Shown here: piece after piece, positions 7,146 to 16,654 of the stretch
Layout: each line of letters begins with the position of its first letter
Numbering within the stretch: position 1 is the first letter of the stretch
Origin: Andreprevotia sp. IGB-42
GTDB lineage: Bacteria; Pseudomonadota; Gammaproteobacteria; Burkholderiales; Chitinibacteraceae
Direction: 5' to 3'
DNA length: 64,000 bases
NCBI RefSeq assembly: GCF_009848685.1
Contig: NZ_WXTX01000015.1
Location: 1-64,000, forward strand
The notes under the pieces: generated by a model
Databases searched by the model: none
Told to the model about the DNA's origin: nothing
The model's input: only the letters and a program-made list of their open reading frames with translations
Program-made: the position numbers and the translations under genes

Positions 7146-8428
7146 CCGGCCACCCCCAGCGCGCGCAGCAGGCCGCGTGCCTTGTGGCGGGTTTCCTGCA
7201 GCTCGCGCGCCGGATCCGAATCCGCCACGATGCCGGCACCGGCGCGGAAGTAAAGCTGTTGCTGTTGCTGCATGAAGGTCCGTATCAAGATGTTGAAATC
7301 CATGCGCCCGTCGACGCCCACGTAGCCAAGGCTACCGGTATAAGCCGCGCGCGGGGCATCTTCCAGCTCGCGGATGATCTGCATGCAACGCACCTTGGGG
7401 CAACCGGTGATGGTGCCGCCGGGAAACAGCGCCCGCAGCACCTGCCGTACCGTAGTGCCCGGCTGCAAGCGCGCGCGGATGTTCGATTCGATATGATGCA
7501 CGAACGCATAGCTGGCCACGGCCATCAATTCGTCCACTTCCACGCTGCCCGGCACCGCAATGCGGCCCAGATCGTTACGCTCCAGATCGACCAGCATGAT
7601 GTGCTCGGCGCGCTCTTTCACCGTGCTGATAAGCTTTTGCTTGAGCGCCTCATCCTCGGCCGGCGTACCACCACGCGGATGCGTACCGGCAATCGGCCGT
7701 GTTTCCACCACGCCACCTGACACCTTCACCAGCCGCTCTGGCGACGAGCTGACGATCTGCTGCTCACCCAGGTTGAGCAGCGCAGAGAACGGCGCCGGGT
7801 TGGCGGCCCGCAGCGCGGCATAAAGATCATACGGGCTACCCGATGCCAGCTGCACGCGCCAGCCGCGCGACAGGTTCACCTGGAATACCTCACCGTCAAC
7901 GATATAGTCCTTGCAGCGCTGTGCACCGGCCAGGAATGCGGCAGCGTCATCCTCGCTCACGCTGGCCACCGACAGCGGGCTGGCCTGCCATACCGGTGCG
8001 GCAGCCACCAGCGCTGCCAGCGCCTGCAATGCGTCATCGGTTTCTGCCACCAGGAAAGCCTGTTGCGCGCCACGGTCCACCAGCACCGCGGCCGGGCAGC
8101 GGATCAGCGCGGCGGCGGGAAATTGCTCATCTCCGCGCAACGGCACCGTGGGCTCGAATGCTTCCAGCAGCTCATAACCGGCGTACACCAGCCAGCCCCC
8201 CAGGAAAGGCAGCGCGTGGTCCTGCCCGGCATGCACCGGCAAGGTATCCAGATCATGCAGGAAAGCAGCCAGCTCATCATGGCGGTAGATACGCCGCGCT
8301 TGCGGCAACGCAAACAACACATCCCAACCTTGCGTGCCGGAGGATTGCAGCACACCGGGAAAGGCCGCCGGGGTAGAGGCGGCCAACGCGGCCAAGTCAG
8401 GGATGAAGGCAAGGGTTTGAATCGGCAT
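7142..8428 (-). CDS. pabB: Aminodeoxychorismate synthase component I
   Basis: Chorismate-binding enzyme that, with a glutamine amidotransferase (PabA, not in this window), makes 4-amino-4-deoxychorismate. The 428-residue length fits PabB and is short for TrpE. Conserved stretches include S-S-S-P-E-R-L, P-I-A-G-T, K-E-R-A-E-H-I-M-L-V-D-L-E-R-N-D-L-G-R and F-P-G-G-T-I-T-G-C-P-K. The motif is P-I-A-G-T, as in TrpE, and not the P-I-K-G-T whose lysine acts in E. coli PabB. The overlapping pabC still favours the folate role. Confidence 0.85.
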   Translation of the reverse strand: MPIQTLAFIPDLAALAASTPAAFPGVLQSSGTQGWDVLFALPQARRIYRHDELAAFLHDLDTLPVHAGQDHALPFLGGWLVYAGYELLEAFEPTVPLRGDEQFPAAALIRCPAAVLVDRGAQQAFLVAETDDALQALAALVAAAPVWQASPLSVASVSEDDAAAFLAGAQRCKDYIVDGEVFQVNLSRGWRVQLASGSPYDLYAALRAANPAPFSALLNLGEQQIVSSSPERLVKVSGGVVETRPIAGTHPRGGTPAEDEALKQKLISTVKERAEHIMLVDLERNDLGRIAVPGSVEVDELMAVASYAFVHHIESNIRARLQPGTTVRQVLRALFPGGTITGCPKVRCMQIIRELEDAPRAAYTGSLGYVGVDGRMDFNILIRTFMQQQQQLYFRAGAGIVADSDPARELQETRHKARGLLRALGVAG

Positions 8429-8529
8429 GGCGCGATTGTATCAAGTGCGCGCGCCAAGCTGATGGCGATCGTGCAGGGTGTGCACGACCCGCTGCTGCCG
8501 ATGGCCCGGCTGGCCGCCGGATAACGCGG

Positions 8530-9867
8530 TCAGTGACCGTCGTTTTCCGCTGCGGGCAGCGCCTTGCCCAGCCGCCAGGCAATCAGGCCCAGCACCAGCA
8601 CCGCTGCCAGCAACACGCCCCACAGCGCCCAGCGCCGCAATTGCTCGGGGGCAAAAAGTGGCTCAGGCTGTGGCGTGCCATCCTGGATAGCGCCCACTTC
8701 CGCCGGTGCGGGCTTGGTCTCGCCAATCTGCAGTGCGCCGGATGGCTGCGCCGCACTATCGAGCCCGCGCAAGCCATATGCCAGCGTGAACGGTGGCGTG
8801 CCACGCGCCACAAAAGTCAGCTTCTGCGGCAACCAGCCCAGTTGCACGCCGGCCTGCCCCTGCCCCAAGCCGCCACCGCGGGTATCCACGCGCAGCAGCC
8901 ATTCACGCCGCGCCGTGGGCCAGATGGCAAGCGGCCCGCTGACGGTTTCACCGTCGGCACGCTGCAGCCGGTATAGCTGCGTGCGCGCCACTTCGCGCCA
9001 TTTGTCGCTGCCATCGTTACGGGCCAGCAGGCTGGCGGCCACCAGCGTATTGGTTTGCGGCAGCGTAATGCGCACGCGGTCGATGGCTGCAGCAGCTGGC
9101 GAGGTAAAACGGTATTCGCCACTGGCGGCATCCACACCGGTGGGCGTGGCATCGAACCACACCCGGCGGGTTTCCACCTGCGTGGCGCCCGGCGTGACGC
9201 TGACGCCCTGCAGCGTGGGTGAGGGAGTCAGCCAGCGCAGCTTGAGGTAACGCGTACGCACGCCCCCCAGATCGATACCGCGCGCATCCAGCAACTGGCC
9301 GTTGCGCTGCAGGCGCAGCACATCGGCACTGGTCAGCAATGCCCATTGGCGCAAATCGTCGCTCACTTCCACCTGCACGCGGCCCTGGAAGCCGGTTTCT
9401 GTCCAGTCCAGCGTCAGCGTATCCAGCGGGCGCTTGATATGGCTGGCATCGATGATGAAATACTGCGTGGCGCCTGCAGCCTTGGCATCGCCATGCTGCT
9501 GCACCGCCACCAGTGCACCATCGGTGGTTGCCTTGACGGTGACGGACACATCGCCGGCATCCGCCAAGGCCTGCGGCAGCGGAAAATACGGTACTGCCAG
9601 CGGTGCCTGCCTGACCTCGTTCACCGCCGGCAGCGACGACAGCGCATACGGCACCGGTTCGCCCGCACCGTTGAGCACCCGCAGGTCACCCAGATCGCTG
9701 CGCGTGGTGTAGCGGTAGACGTCTGCCGGCAAATCCAGCGTATAGATGGCGGTATCGCCGGCCATCTTCAGCTCGGCATGGCGCGCAAACGCGCTGGCCG
9801 CCGGCACGCCGGCCGCCCAGGCCGGCGTTGCCAGCAACACGGTCAACAGCAGGGCATTCTTCAACAT
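8530..9867 (-). CDS. DUF3999 family exported membrane-anchored protein
   Basis: A 445-residue protein starting at ATG 9867 (M-L-K-N-A-L-L-L), chosen because a Sec signal peptide ending near A-W-A-A-G follows directly. The body is beta-rich and periplasmic, with no cysteine or catalytic motif that I can see. A single C-terminal membrane helix (L-L-A-A-V-L-V-L-G-L-I-A-W) ends the protein. It lies 22 bases after the DUF2339 gene, the standard partner of DUF3999. The pair is widespread in proteobacteria with no settled function; an envelope role is inference. Confidence 0.75.
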   Translation of the reverse strand: MLKNALLLTVLLATPAWAAGVPAASAFARHAELKMAGDTAIYTLDLPADVYRYTTRSDLGDLRVLNGAGEPVPYALSSLPAVNEVRQAPLAVPYFPLPQALADAGDVSVTVKATTDGALVAVQQHGDAKAAGATQYFIIDASHIKRPLDTLTLDWTETGFQGRVQVEVSDDLRQWALLTSADVLRLQRNGQLLDARGIDLGGVRTRYLKLRWLTPSPTLQGVSVTPGATQVETRRVWFDATPTGVDAASGEYRFTSPAAAAIDRVRITLPQTNTLVAASLLARNDGSDKWREVARTQLYRLQRADGETVSGPLAIWPTARREWLLRVDTRGGGLGQGQAGVQLGWLPQKLTFVARGTPPFTLAYGLRGLDSAAQPSGALQIGETKPAPAEVGAIQDGTPQPEPLFAPEQLRRWALWGVLLAAVLVLGLIAWRLGKALPAAENDGH

Positions 9868-9889
9868 GAGTGGCCGATCCCTTGAAGTT

Positions 9890-12814
9890 TCATTGCGGCG
9901 CATCCGCCGCCGCACGGGCCGGCGGCAGCGGCGATACATAGCCGATCAGCAGCAGCAATACGCCGACGCCGATGAAAGACACGATACGCATCACGCCGGT
10001 CAGGTTGGACAGATCCGCCGCGAACAGCTTGACCACCACCACAGCCAGCAACGCCGCGCCGACAAACCACACCGGACGTGCCGCACGCCGCGTGGCCGTG
10101 AACATCACCGCCAGCGCCAGCAAGCTCCAGAAAATCGACAGCGCCGTGTGCACCAGCGCCGAACGCCCCAGTGCTTCGATATCCCATGGTACGCCGCCCC
10201 AATGGTGCAGCGTGCGCAACAGCACGGCATTCAGCCACAAGAACACCAGTGCAGCCATCACGCTGGCCACGATGGGCGGGCTGCCGGTTGCGTCCTGCCC
10301 GGCATCGCGCAGCAACGCCAGTTGCAGCGGCCGCGCCCAGCACCACAGTGCGAACAAGGTCAGCACCATCACCACGTCAACCGGGTTCAGCAGCGGTAGA
10401 TACGGCAACGGCTGTGCATCTGCCGCCAGCCCGGTTGCCAGCACGCACCAGCCCAGCAACAGCAACGTCCAGAATCCGGCAGCAAAACGCGCATAGGCAT
10501 GCAGGTACCGCGGGAACGGCCAGCGCTGCCAGCGCGGCGCATTGCTGGCCAGCCAGAGCAGCGCTGCCGCCAGCACGGCCGCCCATGCCGAAATGGCCCA
10601 GTCACTATCGGGCAGCGCTTGGTCCAGCCAGGCACCCAGCTGCCAGGCCAGCAGCAATGCGGCGCTTCCACCCAGCACCGCATGCAACATCAGCAGCAGC
10701 GCGTGTTCGGCCTTCCCATCATGCCTGTACAGCAGGTACCAGGCACTGGCGAGCGCGGTCAGCCATGCAAGGCCGGCCATACCCGCCAGTGGCTGCCACC
10801 AGCCTGTAACCCTGCCGTCCAGGTAAGGTGATGCGTTAGCCAGGGCCACGCACAGCAATACCACCGGCAACAACAATGCCGGCCAACGGGCAGCCGGCCA
10901 CGTCAGCCTGCTGCTGGCCACACTGGCCAGCCACGCCGTCAAGGTGGCCAGCCCCAGCCATGCCACCATGCCCCCCTGGTGCAGCCGCAACAGCTCTTCC
11001 ACCAGCACGCCCAGCCAGATCAACAGGCCCAGGCCACCGTAGACCCAGCTCAGGCCCTGGCGCCACGCGGCGGCATCACGTTGCAGCTGCCACGCGCTGA
11101 ATAGCCAGCTGAGCGCCAGCAGCAGCCCGCCGCAGTGGTGGTTGAGGAACGCGATATCGGCCACCGCATGGCTATCCAGCCCGTACGACACACCCGCAGC
11201 CAGTTGCAGCAGCAAGCCGAACGCCAGCGCCAGCTTGCGGCTCTGCCGCAGGGCCGCCCACACCGCTGCCGCCCCTTCCAGCGCCCATGCAGCGCTGGTC
11301 CAGCGCGCATCCAGCGCGAGCGGAATCGCCAGCGTGCCGAAGATGATGCCCAGCGCGAAGAACGCCTCTGCCACGCTGCGTGAACGCCCGCGCGCGGTGC
11401 GCAGCAGCCACGCCGCCAGCAACAGGTAAAACGCCGACAACGCGGCCGCGCTGAACGCCAAGCCAAACTCGAAATCCTGCATCAGCCGTGCCTGGAAGCC
11501 GAAGCCCACCAGCGGCGTGCCGAAAATCAGCGTGCTGTCGATGTAATGCTTGATGTCGCTCGATTGCCGCGCCGCATACAGCACTGCAATGCCCACGTAA
11601 AACAGGAAGAACAGCAACAGGAAAGGCTCGGTACTGGCAAACAACCCGGGGGAATACGCCTGCACGCCCCATGCGGCGCCAATGCCGAAGGTGAAGAAGA
11701 AGCCCACCAGGTTGAGCGGCCGCCACGCCTTGAACCACGCAATGGCGAAAATGCCGGCATTGAGCAACGCGTAGTAGCTGAACAGCATCACATGGCTGCC
11801 GCCACCGGTGGACGTGAGGATGGGCGCCAGAAAACCGCCTATGCTGCCCATCACCGCCAGCGAGCGGGCATCCTGGCGGATGGCGATGAAAGCCGACAGC
11901 CCGCACAGCGCAACCATCAGGCCCATGGCCAGCACCGGCGGCAGCAGGTGGTAGAGTTTGAGCGCGCCAAAGCTGGTGAGGTAGAGCATGCCCACGCCAC
12001 CGCCCTGCAGGATCAGCGCGTAGCCTCGGCGCCGCTCGCGCAGCCGCCAGCCGGTAACCAGCAGCGCAATCGCCCCGACCGCCACACCCGCCAGACGGAA
12101 CGCCACCGGCAGCATGCTGTGGTCTGCCGCGTACTTGATCAGGAAGCCCACGCCGAAAAACAGGATCAGGATGCCCATGCGCACCACGGTGTTGCCGCCA
12201 AACAGCCAGCCTTTGGCTGCAGCAAACGCCTGCTCGAAAAGATCGGGGGCGGGCGGCTTGCGGGGTGGCCGTGCAATGGCCGGTGGTGATGCCGCTGCAG
12301 GCTGGCTCGCGGCGGGGGTGGCATTGCGGGCTGCGGCCAGCGCATCAGCCTCTGCGGCAGGCAGCGACAGCATATCCTGCGGCGCTGTAGCAGCCGGCAA
12401 TGCGGTCGGTGCCATATCCAGCGACAGTGGCAGATCGGCAGTCGCAGCTTGGGCTGGCGACGTTGCCCCGGCAGGCAGCAGGTCTGCCAATGGGGAAGCC
12501 GGTCGCGCGGCATCCTTCACTGCATCCGGCTCCGCTTGGGGCTGCGGTACTGTGGTCGTGGCAGCCCGGGCGTGCTCCGGGCTGGCTTGCCGGATGCGGA
12601 ATCGCTCCACCTCCAGCTTGTGCAGGCGATCACGCAATTCCCGGGCTTGTGTTTCCAGCGTATCGATACGCGCCAGCAGTGATTCGACCCGGCCATCCTT
12701 GCTGCCATCGATCAGCATGCCCAGCAACAGGCCCGCCACGATCCACACCGGACCTGCCATCAGCGAAATCAACAAACCGGCAATACCCAGCACCCATTTC
12801 CACATCGCCATCAT
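9890..12814 (-). CDS. DUF2339 polytopic membrane protein
   Basis: About 974 residues, starting at ATG 12814, 12811 or 12805. The AGGG at 12815-12818 is spaced best (9 bases) for 12805, M-W-K-W-V-L-G. An N-terminal membrane helix pair is followed by a coiled coil (T-L-E-T-Q-A-R-E-L-R-D-R-L-H-K-L-E), an Ala/Pro-rich linker of about 120 residues, and then more than 20 predicted membrane helices to the C-terminus. This is the usual DUF2339 layout. It is cotranscribed with the DUF3999 gene and separated from fabF by a strong terminator. Confidence 0.78.
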   Translation of the reverse strand: MMAMWKWVLGIAGLLISLMAGPVWIVAGLLLGMLIDGSKDGRVESLLARIDTLETQARELRDRLHKLEVERFRIRQASPEHARAATTTVPQPQAEPDAVKDAARPASPLADLLPAGATSPAQAATADLPLSLDMAPTALPAATAPQDMLSLPAAEADALAAARNATPAASQPAAASPPAIARPPRKPPAPDLFEQAFAAAKGWLFGGNTVVRMGILILFFGVGFLIKYAADHSMLPVAFRLAGVAVGAIALLVTGWRLRERRRGYALILQGGGVGMLYLTSFGALKLYHLLPPVLAMGLMVALCGLSAFIAIRQDARSLAVMGSIGGFLAPILTSTGGGSHVMLFSYYALLNAGIFAIAWFKAWRPLNLVGFFFTFGIGAAWGVQAYSPGLFASTEPFLLLFFLFYVGIAVLYAARQSSDIKHYIDSTLIFGTPLVGFGFQARLMQDFEFGLAFSAAALSAFYLLLAAWLLRTARGRSRSVAEAFFALGIIFGTLAIPLALDARWTSAAWALEGAAAVWAALRQSRKLALAFGLLLQLAAGVSYGLDSHAVADIAFLNHHCGGLLLALSWLFSAWQLQRDAAAWRQGLSWVYGGLGLLIWLGVLVEELLRLHQGGMVAWLGLATLTAWLASVASSRLTWPAARWPALLLPVVLLCVALANASPYLDGRVTGWWQPLAGMAGLAWLTALASAWYLLYRHDGKAEHALLLMLHAVLGGSAALLLAWQLGAWLDQALPDSDWAISAWAAVLAAALLWLASNAPRWQRWPFPRYLHAYARFAAGFWTLLLLGWCVLATGLAADAQPLPYLPLLNPVDVVMVLTLFALWCWARPLQLALLRDAGQDATGSPPIVASVMAALVFLWLNAVLLRTLHHWGGVPWDIEALGRSALVHTALSIFWSLLALAVMFTATRRAARPVWFVGAALLAVVVVKLFAADLSNLTGVMRIVSFIGVGVLLLLIGYVSPLPPARAAADAPQ

Positions 12815-12963
12815 CCCTGCTGCATATGCGTTGCAGGGTAAGCGCCATTGCAGCAGCTTGCCAGTAGACAATTTGGCATTTGCGTATGCCGGGCAGCAGC
12901 TGTGTGCAATCTGCAACAGGCGCTGTGCGCTTAACCCGCGCCACGGCGCTGGTGGCCATGAAA

Positions 12964-12987
12964 AAACCCCACGCATGCGTGGGGTTT
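12964..12987 (-). terminator. Rho-independent terminator of the fab operon
   Basis: A perfect 24-base palindrome, AAACCCCACGCATGCGTGGGGTTT, begins 24 bases beyond the fabF stop. On the minus strand it is followed by further T to give six in a row. It ends the acpP-fabF message before the DUF2339 gene. Confidence 0.88.
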
Positions 12988-13010
12988 CGTACGGCGGAGA
13001 GAGCCCGGTA

Positions 13011-14252
13011 TCAGAACTTCTTGAACACCAGCGTGCCGTTGGTGCCGCCAAACCCGAAGGAATTGGAAATCGCCACATCGATTTTCATGTCCCGCGCGGT
13101 GTTGGCCACGTAGTCCAGATCGCAACCGCCCTCGATATCCTGCTCGAAGAGATTGATGGTAGGTGGCGAAACCTGGTTGTACATCGCCAGGATGGAATAC
13201 ACCGCTTCAACCCCGCCGGCACCGCCCAGCAAGTGGCCGGTCATCGACTTGGTCGAGTTCACTGCCAGCTTCTTCGCGTGATCACCGAACGCCAGCTTGA
13301 GCGCATTGGTTTCATTGGCATCGCCCAGCGGCGTGGAGGTGCCGTGCGCGTTCACGTAATCGACCTGATCGGCATTGATGCCGGCATCGCGCAGCGCGTT
13401 GGCTACGCCACGTGCCGGGCCTTCCGCACTGGGGGCAGTGATGTGGTATGCATCCGAGCTCATGCCGAAGCCGACGAATTCGGCGTAGATACGGGCGCCA
13501 CGCTTCACTGCGTGTTCGTATTCTTCCAGCACCACCACACCGGCGCCCTCGCCCATCACGAAGCCATCGCGGCCCTTGTCCCACGGGCGGGACGAGGTCA
13601 GCGGATCATCGTTGCGGGTAGACAGCGCCTTCATCGCGGCAAAGCCGCCGATGCCCAGCCGCGAGATCGCGCCTTCGGCGCCACCGGCCACCATCACGTC
13701 GGCATCGCCATAGACGATGGCACGCGCGGCATCGCCAATGCTGTGCGCACCGGTGGTGCATGCAGACACGATGCCGTAGCTGGGGCCCTGGTAGCCCTTG
13801 AGGATGGTGACATGGCCGGCGATCAGGTTGATCAGCGAGCCGGGAATGAAGAACGGGCCGATCTTGCGCGGGCCACCTGCACGCAGGTCGCCATCGGTTT
13901 CCTCGATCAGCGGCAGGCCGCCGATACCGGAGCCGATGTTCACGCCAACGCGGGTCTTGTCGAGATTGGGAACATCATCCAGCCCGGCATCGGCAATGGC
14001 CTGCAAGGCAGCAACGATGCCGTAGTGGATGAAGACGTCCATCCGGCGCGCTTCCTTGGCCGTGATGTACTGGGTCACATCGAAGCCCTTCACTTCGCCG
14101 GCAATCGTGCAGGCAAGGTCGGAAGCATCGAAACGGGTGATCTGGCCAATGCCGGACTGGCCGGCAAGCAGGTTGGCCCAACCGGTGGCAACGTCGTTAC
14201 CCACCGGGGAAATGTGACCGAGGCCGGTGACGACGACTCTGCGTTTGGACAC
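13011..14252 (-). CDS. fabF: Beta-ketoacyl-ACP synthase II
   Basis: Condenses malonyl-ACP with acyl-ACP in fatty-acid elongation. The start is GTG 14252 with GGAG 8 bases upstream, giving [11 protein letters not shown] as expected of FabF and 413 residues. Catalytic C165 lies in V-S-A-C-T-T-G-A, one histidine in [11 protein letters not shown], and the second with its lysine in [11 protein letters not shown]. It follows acpP, the usual pair. A hairpin at 14315-14357 separates the two and may set their ratio. Confidence 0.96.
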   Translation of the reverse strand: MSKRRVVVTGLGHISPVGNDVATGWANLLAGQSGIGQITRFDASDLACTIAGEVKGFDVTQYITAKEARRMDVFIHYGIVAALQAIADAGLDDVPNLDKTRVGVNIGSGIGGLPLIEETDGDLRAGGPRKIGPFFIPGSLINLIAGHVTILKGYQGPSYGIVSACTTGAHSIGDAARAIVYGDADVMVAGGAEGAISRLGIGGFAAMKALSTRNDDPLTSSRPWDKGRDGFVMGEGAGVVVLEEYEHAVKRGARIYAEFVGFGMSSDAYHITAPSAEGPARGVANALRDAGINADQVDYVNAHGTSTPLGDANETNALKLAFGDHAKKLAVNSTKSMTGHLLGGAGGVEAVYSILAMYNQVSPPTINLFEQDIEGGCDLDYVANTARDMKIDVAISNSFGFGGTNGTLVFKKF

Positions 14253-14314
14253 GGGAATTCTCCAGACTGGCGGCGATGCGCATTTCAAACAGCTTTGCGC
14301 GCGCCGGATGGAAC

Positions 14315-14357
14315 AAGACCTCTGTGCAGCCGTTTGACGGGCCGCAGCAGAGGTCTT
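14315..14357 (-). promoter_or_regulatory. Hairpin between acpP and fabF, possible attenuator or RNA-stability element
   Basis: AAGACCTCTG (14315-14324) pairs with CAGAGGTCTT (14348-14357), a 10-bp perfect stem around 23 bases that can pair further (TGC with GCA). On the minus strand it follows the acpP stop closely and has no T run. Such a hairpin could protect the short acpP message or lower fabF readthrough; that role is inferred. Confidence 0.5.
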
Positions 14358-14370
14358 CTCAAGACAGGTA

Positions 14371-14610
14371 TTACTTGTCCAGGTTGCCGGACACGTAGTC
14401 GATGGCTTGCTGGACGGTAGTGATCTTTTCGGCTTCTTCGTCCGGAATCTCACACTCGAATTCTTCTTCGAGGGCCATCACGAGTTCAACGGTGTCGAGG
14501 GAATCGGCGCCGAGGTCGTTCACGAAGGAGGACTCGTTCTTGACGTCCGTTTCCGGCACGCCCAGTTGCTCAGCAACGATCTTCTTCACGCGCTGTTCGA
14601 TGTTTTCCAT
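14371..14610 (-). CDS. acpP: Acyl carrier protein
   Basis: Carries growing acyl chains on a 4'-phosphopantetheine arm. The start is ATG 14610 ([10 protein letters not shown]), 79 residues; an ATG at 14628 has no ribosome site, while AAGG lies 8 bases before 14610. The arm attaches to S37 in G-A-D-S-L-D. The protein is acidic and helical, as in the family. It has its own promoter, with a terminator just upstream of it, so it is transcribed apart from plsX-fabHDG. Confidence 0.97.
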   Translation of the reverse strand: MENIEQRVKKIVAEQLGVPETDVKNESSFVNDLGADSLDTVELVMALEEEFECEIPDEEAEKITTVQQAIDYVSGNLDK

Positions 14611-14653
14611 GGATTTAACCTTAGCCATTTAAGGGAATAAAAAAAGCGAGCGC

Positions 14654-14659
14654 ATTGTA
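14654..14659 (-). promoter_or_regulatory. Putative -10 element of the acpP promoter
   Basis: On the minus strand, TACAAT stands 44 bases before the acpP start and is preceded by a T-rich spacer and a TTTGCG-like -35, 16 bases away. It lies between the fabG terminator and acpP, where a promoter is required. Confidence 0.45.
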
Positions 14660-14726
14660 CCAAAAAAACGCCTCGCGCAAAGTTAAGCCGGGACAACATG
14701 GCTTAAACACGCATCAAATCAATCCG

Positions 14727-14752
14727 GAAAAACGGGCGTTTGAGGCCGCCCG
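14727..14752 (-). terminator. Terminator after fabG
   Basis: On the minus strand CGGGCG (14747-14752), a loop of 8 bases, and CGCCCG (14733-14738) form a short GC stem followed at once by TTTTT. It ends the plsX-fabH-fabD-fabG message 18 bases after the fabG stop. Confidence 0.6.
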
Positions 14753-14770
14753 CGATGCCGGATTTGACCT

Positions 14771-15514
14771 TTAGTTCATGTACATGCCACCGTTCACATG
14801 CAAAGTCTGACCGGTAACGTAATTCGCTTTGCTGGATGCCAGAAACCCCACGGCATCGGCAATTTCACTGGGTTCACCCAGGCGCCCCAGTGCAATATTC
14901 TGCACCAGCGCGGCCTTTTGTTCATCCGGCAGGCCCCGCGTCATGTCGGTATCGATGAAGCCCGGCGCCACCGCATTCACCGTCACGCCGCGCGAGCCGA
15001 TTTCACGCGCCAGCGATTTGGTAAAGCCGAACAATGCCGCCTTGGCAGCCGAATAATTGGTCTGACCAGGGTTGCCGGTCGCGCCGACCACGGAGGCAAT
15101 ATTGATGATACGGCCCCAGCGGGCCTTCATCATGCCACGCATTACCGCCTTGGAGAGCTTGTAAACCGGCTTGAGGTTGGTATCCATGATGGCATCCCAT
15201 TCCTCGTCTTTCATCCGCATCAGCAAATTATCACGGGTGATGCCCGCATTGTTGACCAGCACGGCAATACCGCCAAAATCCTTTTCAACCTGTGCCACCA
15301 GCGCTTCACAAGCGCCTTCCTCGGTCACGTCCAGGCGCAGCCCGGCGCCCTGTGCACCGGCCGATTTCAGATAAGCGGTAATCGCTTCGGCACCGGAATC
15401 ACTGGTTGCGGTGCCCACGACGATGGCACCCTGCGCCGCCAGCTCCAGCGCGATAGCCTGGCCGATACCGCGCGATGCGCCGGTAACCAGCGCGACTTTG
15501 CCTGCAAGACTCAT
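14771..15514 (-). CDS. fabG: 3-oxoacyl-ACP reductase
   Basis: NADPH-dependent reduction of beta-ketoacyl-ACP. The start is ATG 15514, behind GGGAGA; 247 residues. The short-chain dehydrogenase signature is complete: T-G-A-S-R-G-I-G nucleotide loop at 11-18, N-N-A-G at 88-91, and catalytic S141, Y154 and K158 (Y-S-A-A-K). It ends the plsX operon, before a terminator. Confidence 0.96.
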   Translation of the reverse strand: MSLAGKVALVTGASRGIGQAIALELAAQGAIVVGTATSDSGAEAITAYLKSAGAQGAGLRLDVTEEGACEALVAQVEKDFGGIAVLVNNAGITRDNLLMRMKDEEWDAIMDTNLKPVYKLSKAVMRGMMKARWGRIINIASVVGATGNPGQTNYSAAKAALFGFTKSLAREIGSRGVTVNAVAPGFIDTDMTRGLPDEQKAALVQNIALGRLGEPSEIADAVGFLASSKANYVTGQTLHVNGGMYMN

Positions 15515-15609
15515 GTTGTTTCTCCCTGTGCGGCAAGCTGCGTCACACGCAGGATGCCTATCAATCTTTACCCGACCACCCGTAGTGGCATATCTGCAAC
15601 AACAGCGCT

Positions 15610-16539
15610 TTACAGCAGCGCCTTGAGTGCATCGAACGCTGCGGCATCGGTCAGCGCCACATGCTGGGCATTTTCGGCGATGCGCTTGTTCAGGCCCACC
15701 AGCACCTTGCCGGGGCCGCACTCGGCGATCACGCCTGCGCCATCGGCAGCAATCTTCTGCGCGGTTTCCACCCAGCGCACTGGACGGTACAGCTGGCGCA
15801 CCAGCGCATCGCGGATTTGCGCCGGCTCTGCGCAGGCGGTCACGTCCACATTGTGGATGACCGGAAACTGCGGCGCGGCAATCTGGATGTCCGCCAGCAC
15901 CACGGCCAGCTTGTCTGCAGCAGGCTTCATCAGTGCGCAGTGCGACGGCACCGATACCGGCAGCGGCAATGCACGCTTGGCGCCCTTTTCCTTGCACAGC
16001 GCCATGGCGCGCTCGACTGCCGCCTTGCTGCCGGCAATCACCACCTGGCCTTGCGAGTTGAAGTTGACTGCCTCGACCACGTCGCCCTGCGCCGCTTCCA
16101 GGCACGCGGCCACGATCACGTCATCGGGCAGGCCCAGAATGGCCGCCATCGCGCCCTCGCCTTCCGGCACCGCCGACTGCATGGCCTCGGCACGCACGCG
16201 CACCAGCTTGACCGCATCGGCAAAGGCAATGCTGCCTGCGGCCACCAGCGCCGAGTACTCACCCAGCGAATGGCCGGCCGCCACAGCGGGCGCCGCGCCA
16301 CCGGCCGCGCGCCACGCACGGTAGACCGCCACACCGGCGGTCAGCATCAACGGCTGCGTGTTGATGGTGGCGTTGATCACCGCAGCATCGGCGCCCTCTG
16401 CACACATGGCAGCCAGATCCTGGCCCAGTGCGGCACTGGCTTCCTCGAAGGTTTCGCGCACGGCAGCATTGCCGTCGAAGCCCTTCATCATGCCGATCGA
16501 TTGCGAGCCCTGGCCCGGAAATACGAAAGCAAGCGTCAT
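15610..16539 (-). CDS. fabD: Malonyl-CoA:ACP transacylase
   Basis: Moves malonyl from CoA to ACP. AAGGAG touches the ATG at 16545 but is 6 bases from ATG 16539, so the protein starts M-T-L-A-F-V-F-P-G-Q-G-S-Q; 309 residues. The nucleophile S91 is in G-H-S-L-G-E-Y, and the catalytic histidine is in P-S-H-C-A-L-M. The neighbours are the usual fabH and fabG. Confidence 0.96.
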   Translation of the reverse strand: MTLAFVFPGQGSQSIGMMKGFDGNAAVRETFEEASAALGQDLAAMCAEGADAAVINATINTQPLMLTAGVAVYRAWRAAGGAAPAVAAGHSLGEYSALVAAGSIAFADAVKLVRVRAEAMQSAVPEGEGAMAAILGLPDDVIVAACLEAAQGDVVEAVNFNSQGQVVIAGSKAAVERAMALCKEKGAKRALPLPVSVPSHCALMKPAADKLAVVLADIQIAAPQFPVIHNVDVTACAEPAQIRDALVRQLYRPVRWVETAQKIAADGAGVIAECGPGKVLVGLNKRIAENAQHVALTDAAAFDALKALL

Positions 16540-16654
16540 TTTCATCTCCTTGCGGATTTGCCCATGCGGCAAATCTTGATACATGTGGATCACTGCGGGG
16601 GCGTCTGCGATGAGTGCAGACGCGGCAAAACGGCGCATTGCTGCGCCGTTCCGA

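Noticed and set aside
12114-14420. A 768-codon plus-strand frame opposite DUF2339 and fabF
   Set aside because: It spans a strong terminator and two well-supported minus-strand genes, and has shadow-type composition.
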